20,071 bases of DNA from Colimorpha sp045222795 (GTDB taxonomy: Bacteria > Bacteroidota > Bacteroidia > Bacteroidales > P3): NCBI GenBank assembly GCA_045222795.1, contig JBGUZF010000114.1, forward strand, positions 1-20,071. Direction: 5' to 3'. Below, piece after piece: positions 7,458 through 12,810 of the stretch (position 1 is the first letter of the stretch; each line of letters opens with the position of its first letter). Under the pieces are notes generated by a model. The model was not told the origin of the DNA, made no database searches, and saw only the letters and a program-made list of their open reading frames with translations. A program made the translations under genes and the position numbers.

Positions 7458-8036
7458 ATGAACAGGATACAAGAGTCTATTGAACAGAGCATCGCTGTCA
7501 AGCAGCAGATTTTGGCCGACAGCGAGTTGATGCAGCGTGTTGCCGATGCGGCGCTGCTTATTGAAGCGTCGCTGCGTGCCGGCGGCAAGATACATTTCTG
7601 CGGCAATGGCGGCTCGGCTGCCGATGCACAGCACCTGGCAGCGGAACTCAGCGGCCGCTTCTACTTCGACCGTCCGCCGCTCAACGCCGAAGCGTTGCAC
7701 TGCAACACCAGCTACCTGACCGCCGTGGGCAACGACTACGGCTACGAGTATATCTTCGCCCGCCTACTGCGCGGCACTGCCAAGCAAGGCGACGTGCTGA
7801 TTGGCATCAGCACCAGCGGCAACAGCAAAAACATCCTTGAAGCCTATAAAGTAGCCCATGAGATGGGCGTGAGCATCGTGTCGATGACCGGCGAGACAGG
7901 CGGCAAAATGAAGGAATTCGGAGGGCTGCTGCTAAACGTGCCCAGCACCGACACACCACGTATTCAGGAGAGCCACATCATGCTCGGTCACATCATCTGC
8001 GAGTTGGTTGAGTCGGCAATGTTCAAGAGACAATAA
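7458..8036 (+). CDS. gmhA: Sedoheptulose 7-phosphate isomerase
   Basis: First committed step of heptose synthesis: converts sedoheptulose 7-phosphate to D-glycero-D-manno-heptose 7-phosphate in the cytoplasm. It is a single SIS domain of 192 residues, normal for GmhA. Visible motifs are HFCGNGGSAADAQHLAAELS (46-65), with Glu63 at the expected catalytic position; the phosphate-binding loop ISTSGNSKNILEA; and the C-terminal ESHIMLGHIICE, whose histidines match the catalytic-histidine region. The start is the ATG at 7458, just after the inverted-repeat element. Its TAA overlaps the hddC ATG by one base (TAATG). Confidence 0.95.
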   Translation: MNRIQESIEQSIAVKQQILADSELMQRVADAALLIEASLRAGGKIHFCGNGGSAADAQHLAAELSGRFYFDRPPLNAEALHCNTSYLTAVGNDYGYEYIFARLLRGTAKQGDVLIGISTSGNSKNILEAYKVAHEMGVSIVSMTGETGGKMKEFGGLLLNVPSTDTPRIQESHIMLGHIICELVESAMFKRQ

Positions 8037-8728
8037 TGAGAGAGGCTGTCATACTGGCAGGTGGTTTCGGCACACGGCTGCGCTCGGTAGTGAGCGACGT
8101 GCCCAAACCTATGGCTCCCGTAGCGGGCAGGCCGTTTCTGTCCTACGTGCTCGAACGGCTGCAAAGGCAAGGTTACAACCACGTGGTGCTTGCCACAGGC
8201 TACCTGCACGAAAAGGTGGAGGAATACTTCGGCAAGGAGTACCACGGCCTCACCATCGACTATGCCCAAGAGTTGTCGCCCCTTGGCACCGGCGGCGCCA
8301 TTGTCAACGCCCTGCAGCATTGCAGCGAAGACAGCATAACGGTGCTCAACGGCGACACCCTCTTCGACATCGACCACGACGAGCTGTGCCGCCGCGCCGA
8401 TGAATGGCAGGCGCCACTAACGGCGGTGCTGCGCTGGGTACCCGACGCAGGGCGATATGGTTCGGTGGAGGTGGACGGCGACGGTCTCATCACCGCCTTC
8501 CGCGAGAAAGACCCCGCCACTGGCAGCGGAATGATTAACGGCGGTATCTACCGTTTGCAACGCTCGCTGCTCAACGGCTATGCAGTGGGCAAGCAGTTTT
8601 CGTTCGAGAAGGAGGTACTGCAAGCACTCGGGAAGCCATTTCGCGCCTATGCCGCAGACGGCTACTTCATCGACATCGGCATACCCGAAGATTACCGACG
8701 AGCCCAAACAGAACTGCCACAACTATGA
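8036..8728 (+). CDS. hddC: D-glycero-D-manno-heptose 1-phosphate guanylyltransferase
   Basis: Sugar-phosphate nucleotidyltransferase of 230 residues, predicted to use GTP to form GDP-D-glycero-D-manno-heptose, the last step of the pathway. The signature LAGGFGTRL (7-15) is followed by VPKPMAPVAGRPF with Lys24. LGTGGAI and the metal-binding VLNGDTLFDID (Asp107) follow, as does the product-binding GMINGGIYRL. Sequence alone cannot separate GTP from other nucleotide donors; the guanylyl assignment comes from the adjacent hddA, since ADP-heptose pathways use a fused HldE instead. It overlaps gmhA by one base and gmhB by four (ATGA), so the three are tightly coupled. Confidence 0.9.
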   Translation: MREAVILAGGFGTRLRSVVSDVPKPMAPVAGRPFLSYVLERLQRQGYNHVVLATGYLHEKVEEYFGKEYHGLTIDYAQELSPLGTGGAIVNALQHCSEDSITVLNGDTLFDIDHDELCRRADEWQAPLTAVLRWVPDAGRYGSVEVDGDGLITAFREKDPATGSGMINGGIYRLQRSLLNGYAVGKQFSFEKEVLQALGKPFRAYAADGYFIDIGIPEDYRRAQTELPQL

Positions 8729-9234
8729 AAGCCTTGTTCCTCGACCGCGACGGCGTGCTCAACGTTCTGCGCCCTAACGACTATGTGAAGACCCCCGACG
8801 AACTAGAGATACTGCCCGGCACAGCCGAGGCCATTGCCTTGTGCCGAAAGCATTTCGACCGCATCATCATAGTCACCAACCAACAGGGCGTAGGCAAGGG
8901 CCTGATGACCGAGGAAGACCTCGCGGCGGTGCATAAGAAACTAATTGGCAATATAGGTCCCATCGACCACATATACTATTGCACCCAACGGGAGCGCGAG
9001 CACAGCCTGCGTCGCAAGCCCAGCGTGGGGATGGCCCTCGAGGCTCGCAAGGATTTCAATATCGACCTCCACGAGAGCGTGATGGTGGGCGACGCTGCGA
9101 GCGACATGCTTTTCGGCCGCCGTGCAGGCATGCAGACGGTGCTCGTGGAGAACAACTCCGACGTGTTGGAAACGCAGCCGTGGCTGGTGGACAAGCGCTA
9201 CCCTACCCTGCTAGACTACGCCCGCAGCCTTTAA
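8725..9234 (+). CDS. gmhB: D-glycero-D-manno-heptose 1,7-bisphosphate 7-phosphatase
   Basis: HAD-superfamily phosphatase of 169 residues, acting between HddA and HddC to remove the 7-phosphate. FLDRDGVLN (5-13) has the nucleophile Asp7 and the acid/base Asp9. VTNQQGVGKG is motif II, RRKPSVGM supplies the motif III lysine, and VGDAASDMLFGRRAGM is motif IV. E. coli GmhB has a cysteine-rich zinc loop between motifs II and III; here the corresponding segment is YYCTQREREHSLRRKP, with one cysteine and one histidine, so zinc binding as in E. coli looks unlikely. Bacteroidetes GmhB (B. thetaiotaomicron) is reported to prefer the alpha bisphosphate, consistent with HddA as partner. The stop overlaps that of the convergent permease. 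Confidence 0.92.
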   Translation: MKALFLDRDGVLNVLRPNDYVKTPDELEILPGTAEAIALCRKHFDRIIIVTNQQGVGKGLMTEEDLAAVHKKLIGNIGPIDHIYYCTQREREHSLRRKPSVGMALEARKDFNIDLHESVMVGDAASDMLFGRRAGMQTVLVENNSDVLETQPWLVDKRYPTLLDYARSL

Positions 9235-10313
9235 CGGCTCACGCGGACACGCGGGTCGAGAATTCCGTAAACGATATCGGTAAGTATATTTATCAGCACC
9301 AACATCAGACAGATAAACAGGATGGTGCCCATGACGACCGGGAAGTCGTACTTCTCCAAGCCGTCGACTATAACAATGCCCATGCCCTTCCAGTCGAAGA
9401 CATATTCCACGAAGACGGCACCTGCCAGAAGCGACGCCAGCCAGCCCGAAGCTGAGGTGACCACGGGGTTCAGTGCGTTGCGCAAGGCATGGTGCACGAT
9501 GACGCGGCGACGCGACAGACCTTTGGCGCGCGCGGTGCGGATATAGTCCTGCGACATAGCTTCGAGCATCGAGTTCTTGGTGAGTTGGGTGAGCGTCGCC
9601 AAAGGACGTATGCCAAGGGTGAGGGCAGGCAGGATAAGGTTCTTAAGGTCGATATACTCGCCGCAGCCGTAGTCGTCGACGGTGTATAGGTTACCGAACA
9701 TGTTGAGGTGCGTCCAGCCGGCCAGCACGTATGCGAAGAACCACGCTATGAGTATAGCGGCGAAGAACGACGGCAGCGACATGCCGAGGGTGCTGAACAC
9801 CAGCGTCAGTCGGTCAATCCACGTGTCCTTGTGCAGTGCCGACACCACGCCGAGGGTGATGCCCACAGCCAGCGCGAAGATCATAGCCACCAATGCAAGC
9901 AATGCCGTCTGCGGGAAGGCTGTGGCGATAATCTCGCTCACTTTGCGCTGACTTTGGTACGAACGCCGCAGATATGGTGCCTTGAGCACCAGCGACGTCT
10001 TGCCAAGCTTAAGCAGCGTGGTGCAAGGTGCGTATTTTTCGGGCGAGAGGTAGAAATAGTTCTCGGGGTCGCTGTTGTTGTGCAGAGATATAGGCAAAAG
10101 GTCGTTGAGATAGTTGAGGTACTGGATGCCCACTGGCTTGTCGCGTCCGAGGTCTCGGTTGATAATGGCGATGCTCTCGGCATCGGCACGCTGACCCAGC
10201 ATCATGCGCGCCGGGTCGCCCGGCAGTATGTTGAAGAGGAAGAACACCAGCGTTACAACCCCCAGCAGCACCAGGAGCCCATACAACAACCGTTTCCCAA
10301 CAAACCTCAACAT
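9231..10313 (-). CDS. Peptide/nickel-type ABC transporter permease, DppB-like, orphan
   Basis: Inner-membrane permease of 360 residues, BPD_transp_1 family. The first membrane segment lies at about 9-30 (LLYGLLVLLGVVTLVFFLF) and is followed by the DppB hallmark NILPGDPARMMLG. A long, poorly conserved extracytoplasmic stretch (about 40-125) leads to the permease core, with further membrane segments. The EAA-type loop that contacts the ATPase is visible as DYIRTARAKGLSRRRVIVHH, around residues 250-275. No DppC partner, ATP-binding subunit or binding protein lies in the window, so the substrate is unknown. It starts one base after the tsaB stop and is surely co-transcribed with it. Its TAA shares the palindrome TTAA with the TAA of gmhB on the other strand. 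Confidence 0.9.
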   Translation of the reverse strand: MLRFVGKRLLYGLLVLLGVVTLVFFLFNILPGDPARMMLGQRADAESIAIINRDLGRDKPVGIQYLNYLNDLLPISLHNNSDPENYFYLSPEKYAPCTTLLKLGKTSLVLKAPYLRRSYQSQRKVSEIIATAFPQTALLALVAMIFALAVGITLGVVSALHKDTWIDRLTLVFSTLGMSLPSFFAAILIAWFFAYVLAGWTHLNMFGNLYTVDDYGCGEYIDLKNLILPALTLGIRPLATLTQLTKNSMLEAMSQDYIRTARAKGLSRRRVIVHHALRNALNPVVTSASGWLASLLAGAVFVEYVFDWKGMGIVIVDGLEKYDFPVVMGTILFICLMLVLINILTDIVYGILDPRVRVSR

Positions 10314-10314
10314 A

Positions 10315-10995
10315 CTATCTTAGTCCGTGAACGACACTTTTCTTTGCGACAAAATCCTTCAGGTAGAACGGCTCAAAGTAGGCCACATCCTCCTTCTCCC
10401 CACGCAGCAGTTTCTCTTCTGCCAAAGTCAGCATTCCCTCAGCCGAAGGACGGAAGTCAGCGTCGAAGCGGGCGTTTGAATGCACACCTAACACCTCGCT
10501 GGTCTTTGCGGCACCGTCGCCGATAAAGACAACATGTTTGCTGTCAAGCCACTGGTCGTAGCACCCAGTCTCAATCACATCGGCCTGCGTGTCTCTGACA
10601 ACCGCCAACTGACAACTGTCAACCATCATCGTGTAGCACTCCATCCTGCGTGCGTCAATCATCGGGCATACATAGCCTTGGTACTCGGGATGGCGACGGC
10701 AGTAGAGCGCAGCCATGGAAAGAAGCGTTGGGACAGAAAGCAACGGTATGTCGAGCGCATAGCAGAGACCTTTGGCGGTGCTGACGCCGATACGCAAGCC
10801 AGTGTAGCTTCCGGGACCTGCCGACACACATACGGCGTCGGGCTTACCTTCGGCAAGCAGTTCCTTGACGAAAATCGGAAGTTGCGTGGAGTGGGCGTTG
10901 GCGGCCGTGCTCTCGCGCAGGTCCACTATCCTGCCATCCTCAGCCAAAGCCACCGAACACACCGGCGTAGCTGTCTCAATGAGTAGAATCTTCAT
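10315..10995 (-). CDS. tsaB: tRNA threonylcarbamoyladenosine biosynthesis protein TsaB
   Basis: Scaffold partner of TsaD and TsaE in the complex that makes the t6A37 modification of ANN-decoding tRNAs. At 226 residues it has normal length, with an ASKHA-type fold. Diagnostic segments are MKILLIETATPVCSVALAED at the N-terminus, SAGPGSYTGLRIGVSTAKG (58-76), and MIDARRMECYTMMV. Immediately after the last one, residues 124-133 are encoded by a heptanucleotide repeat and read VDSCQLAVVR, at a position where TsaB proteins vary. The gene sits in the folE-lolA-tsaB-permease series; the upstream spacer is an octanucleotide repeat. Confidence 0.93.
   Translation of the reverse strand: MKILLIETATPVCSVALAEDGRIVDLRESTAANAHSTQLPIFVKELLAEGKPDAVCVSAGPGSYTGLRIGVSTAKGLCYALDIPLLSVPTLLSMAALYCRRHPEYQGYVCPMIDARRMECYTMMVDSCQLAVVRDTQADVIETGCYDQWLDSKHVVFIGDGAAKTSEVLGVHSNARFDADFRPSAEGMLTLAEEKLLRGEKEDVAYFEPFYLKDFVAKKSVVHGLR
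10599..10626. repeat. Heptanucleotide tract inside tsaB
   Basis: Four 7-base units, CAACCGC, CAACTGA, CAACTGT and CAACCAT in that order. On the coding strand they encode residues 124-133 of TsaB without breaking the frame. Confidence 0.85.
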
Positions 10996-10996
10996 A

Positions 10997-11036
10997 ACTC
11001 AAGCAATCAAGCATTCACACAATCAAGCATTCTAAC
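10997..11036. repeat. Octanucleotide tract between lolA-like gene and tsaB
   Basis: Five 8-base units; the pair AATCAAGC plus ATTCACAC is followed by AATCAAGC plus ATTCTAAC, preceded by ACTCAAGC and AATCAAGC (shared). The tract fills the whole spacer and includes the stop codon of the LolA-like gene (11032-11034). Confidence 0.8.
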
Positions 11037-11700
11037 GCATATCAATTACTTCCACGTCGGGATGCGCTGCGGAGTCGAAGATGAACTGACTGGCGGCGTT
11101 GGCGGCGCGCTTGAAGTCGCTGATGTCGTATATCTCGCGCCCAGAGTCGTACTTGTGCACCTCCATACGTTTCAGCAGGCCACTCTCCTCGTCGACAAAA
11201 AGGCGTATCTTGTGGTAACTGCGCTTGGCGGTGGGCTGCATGTCGATGACCGCCGTGCCGTCGTCGTCAGTACGAATATACTTAGCGCGGAAGCTCTTGT
11301 TGTAGTTTGCCAGCAGATGTCCGGGATTGAGCAGGTCGACGTCGTTCTCCACCATGTTGTGGATAGCCACCTCTTTGGCTTTCTTGTTCCACTGCCACAC
11401 TGTGGTGCCGTCACTGATGACCTCCATCTCGGGCAGCACGAGGCGGTACTTGCCCTTGTTGTAGCGCACCTCAGCACTCTGCTTGGCGGTCTGTTTTTTC
11501 TCACTGTTGAGCACTGTCATGGTCACCGTGAAGCTCACGTTCTTGTCAAACTGCGCCGCAGCCTTCTTCAACGCCGCTGTGGCGTTCTCATCGAGGCGTC
11601 CCTGCGAGTTGTGGGTGATCTGCGCTTTTAAGGTGAGAGGTGAAAGGTGAAAGGTGAAAATCAGGCTTACGCAAACCAATATTTTTATCAACTTTTTCAT
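11032..11700 (-). CDS. LolA-like periplasmic lipoprotein carrier
   Basis: Predicted periplasmic protein of 222 residues that carries lipoproteins between the inner and outer membranes. A signal peptide (MKKLIKILVCVSLIFTFHLS and following, cleavage probably after Ala26) precedes one LolA beta domain. Family features include SFTVTMTVLNSEKKQTAKQS, KGKYRLVLPEMEVISDGTTV, VWQWNKKAKEVAIHNM, and a late RLFVDEESGLLKRMEVHKYD. Residues 14-24 of the signal peptide (IFTFHLSPLTL) are encoded by a GGTGAAA-type heptanucleotide tract. Tandem repeats also fill both flanking spacers. No LolCDE gene is in the window; Bacteroidetes often carry lolA alone. Confidence 0.85.
   Translation of the reverse strand: MKKLIKILVCVSLIFTFHLSPLTLKAQITHNSQGRLDENATAALKKAAAQFDKNVSFTVTMTVLNSEKKQTAKQSAEVRYNKGKYRLVLPEMEVISDGTTVWQWNKKAKEVAIHNMVENDVDLLNPGHLLANYNKSFRAKYIRTDDDGTAVIDMQPTAKRSYHKIRLFVDEESGLLKRMEVHKYDSGREIYDISDFKRAANAASQFIFDSAAHPDVEVIDMR
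11632..11659. repeat. Heptanucleotide tract encoding the LolA-like signal peptide core
   Basis: Four units, one GGTGAGA and three GGTGAAA, on the plus strand. On the coding strand the TTTCACC units are read in successive frames and give residues 14-24 of the signal peptide. Confidence 0.92.
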
Positions 11701-11705
11701 TTATC

Positions 11706-11741
11706 TTGAACTACTTGAACTACATGAACTCCTTGAACTCC
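11706..11741. repeat. Nonanucleotide tract between folE and the LolA-like gene
   Basis: Four 9-base units: TTGAACTAC twice, then ATGAACTCC and TTGAACTCC. It lies just upstream of the LolA-like start codon on the minus strand and covers most of the 48-base spacer. A related unit occurs at 14313-14348. Confidence 0.9.
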
Positions 11742-11748
11742 CCAAGAA

Positions 11749-12354
11749 TCAATGAAGATTAACTCCAATAATATGCATAAACTCCTCGCGGGTCTTGGGG
11801 TCTTTCATGAAGGCGCCGGTGAAGTCACTGGTGGTGGTCACCGAGTTCTGCTTCTGCACGCCGCGCATGCTCATGCACATGTGCTGCGCCTCGATCACCA
11901 CAGCTACGCCGAGTGGATTGAGCACCTTCTGTATGCAGTCCTTGATCTGCTTGGTGAGGCGTTCCTGCACTTGAAGGCGACGGGCGTAGGCGTCGACTAC
12001 GCGCGGTATCTTACTAAGACCCACGATGGTGCCGTTGGGGATATATGCCACATGGGCTTTGCCCACGAAGGGCACCATGTGGTGCTCACAGAGCGAGTAG
12101 AGCTCGATGTCCTTGACGACGACCATCTGCTTGTAGTCCTCGTGGAACATTGCCGAGCGCAGCAGTTCTTCGGGGTCGAGGTCGTAGCCGCCGGTGAAGA
12201 ACAGCATGGCTTTAGCTATGCGTTCAGGGCTTTTCAGCAAACCCTCACGCGCGGGGTCTTCGCCCAGCAATTTAAGTATTGCCTTGTAGTGCTCAGCCAT
12301 CTCGGCCACACACTGCTCGTCGTATTTGTCGATTTTCTGGTATCCTAACTCCAT
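11749..12354 (-). CDS. folE: GTP cyclohydrolase I
   Basis: Converts GTP to 7,8-dihydroneopterin triphosphate, the first step of tetrahydrofolate synthesis; cytoplasmic homodecamer in the family. The ATG at 12352-12354 gives 201 residues; an in-frame TTG two codons earlier (12360) is possible but less likely. The zinc site is clear: SLCEHHMVPF supplies Cys89 and His92 (numbered from this ATG), and AQHMCMSMRG supplies Cys160. Substrate-site segments GLSKIPRVVDAYARRLQVQE and NSVTTTSDFTGAF are complete. It is the first gene of the minus-strand series folE-lolA-tsaB-permease. I see no consensus promoter in the 130 bases upstream. Confidence 0.96.
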   Translation of the reverse strand: MELGYQKIDKYDEQCVAEMAEHYKAILKLLGEDPAREGLLKSPERIAKAMLFFTGGYDLDPEELLRSAMFHEDYKQMVVVKDIELYSLCEHHMVPFVGKAHVAYIPNGTIVGLSKIPRVVDAYARRLQVQERLTKQIKDCIQKVLNPLGVAVVIEAQHMCMSMRGVQKQNSVTTTSDFTGAFMKDPKTREEFMHIIGVNLH

Positions 12355-12430
12355 ATTCAACTGTTTAGTACTTATTAACGCGAAGTTATTGTATAAAGTA
12401 TATACAGATGTATTTTTTATTAATCCGTAT

Positions 12431-12452
12431 CACTTCCGACTCACTTCCGAGC
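12431..12452. repeat. Two tandem 11-base units upstream of folE
   Basis: CACTTCCGACT is followed directly by CACTTCCGAGC, and a third weak unit, CACCTGCAGCC, follows. The spacer 12355-12492 shows nothing else I can name. Confidence 0.65.
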
Positions 12453-12492
12453 CACCTGCAGCCTGAGCAATTAAGTAAGAGTGCGGAGTAAT

Positions 12493-12517
12493 AAAAAAGC
12501 CTCCCGTTTGGGGAGGC
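12493..12517 (-). terminator. Intrinsic terminator of tRNA-Glu
   Basis: GCCTCCC (12499-12505) pairs perfectly with GGGAGGC (12511-12517). On the minus strand the stem is followed by six T residues (12498-12493). It begins four bases after the tRNA 3' end. Confidence 0.9.
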
Positions 12518-12521
12518 TCAG

Positions 12522-12595
12522 TACCGCATATCAGAGTCGAACTGATGATCTTCTGCGTGAGAGGCAGATGTCCTGGACCACTAGACGAATGCGGC
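12522..12595 (-). tRNA. tRNA-Glu (anticodon CUC)
   Basis: A 74-base cloverleaf on the minus strand. The acceptor stem GCCGCAT pairs with ATGCGGT (one G-U pair), and the discriminator base is A. The anticodon stem TCTGC/GCAGA encloses the loop CTCTCAC, giving anticodon CTC, which reads GAG. The T stem ATCAG/CTGAT encloses TTCGACT. The 5' part TCGTCTAGTGGTCCAGGAC is typical of tRNA-Glu. CCA is not encoded. The gene is transcribed alone, with its own promoter and terminator. Confidence 0.95.
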
Positions 12596-12681
12596 TCGTT
12601 GGTGTCAGCCCAGCTGACAACCGCGCTTTTGCGGCAGTTAATTCAGTCTTTTTAGGACACTTTCGCTGTCGAAAGCGGGTG

Positions 12682-12714
12682 CAAAAGTACGAACATTTTT
12701 TGGACTGGCAAAAC
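12682..12714 (-). promoter_or_regulatory. Bacteroidetes-type promoter for tRNA-Glu
   Basis: On the minus strand GTTTTG (12714-12709) is followed after exactly 19 bases by TACTTTTG (12689-12682), matching TTTG-N19-TAnnTTTG. Transcription should start near 12676, leaving a leader of about 80 bases before the mature tRNA. Confidence 0.75.
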
Positions 12715-12722
12715 TTTTTTTT

Positions 12723-12757
12723 AGTTAGGAGTTAAATAACAGGGGTTAAGGGTTGAT
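12723..12757. repeat. Weak heptanucleotide tract downstream of the alpha-2-macroglobulin gene
   Basis: Units AGTTAGG, AGTTAAA, a degenerate third unit, GGTTAAG and GGTTGAT follow a 7-base period. They are noticeably more decayed than the tracts inside the gene. Confidence 0.5.
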
Positions 12758-12782
12758 TTACAAGTATTTCACTATTTAAAAA

Positions 12783-12810
12783 TTTCACTTCTCACTTTTC
12801 ACTTTCCACT
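12783..12810. repeat. Heptanucleotide tract at the alpha-2-macroglobulin stop codon
   Basis: Four units: TTTCACT, TCTCACT, TTTCACT, TTCCACT (plus strand). The coding-strand reading supplies the last residues SGK and the TGA stop (12799-12801), so the C-terminus is set by the tract. Confidence 0.9.

Noticed and set aside
12358..12360. TTG as the start of folE
   Set aside because: An ATG two codons downstream (12352-12354) is the more usual start, and the extra two residues add nothing conserved.
12481..12735. An 84-codon open frame on the plus strand
   Set aside because: It runs across the tRNA-Glu gene, its terminator and its promoter, so it is very unlikely to be translated.
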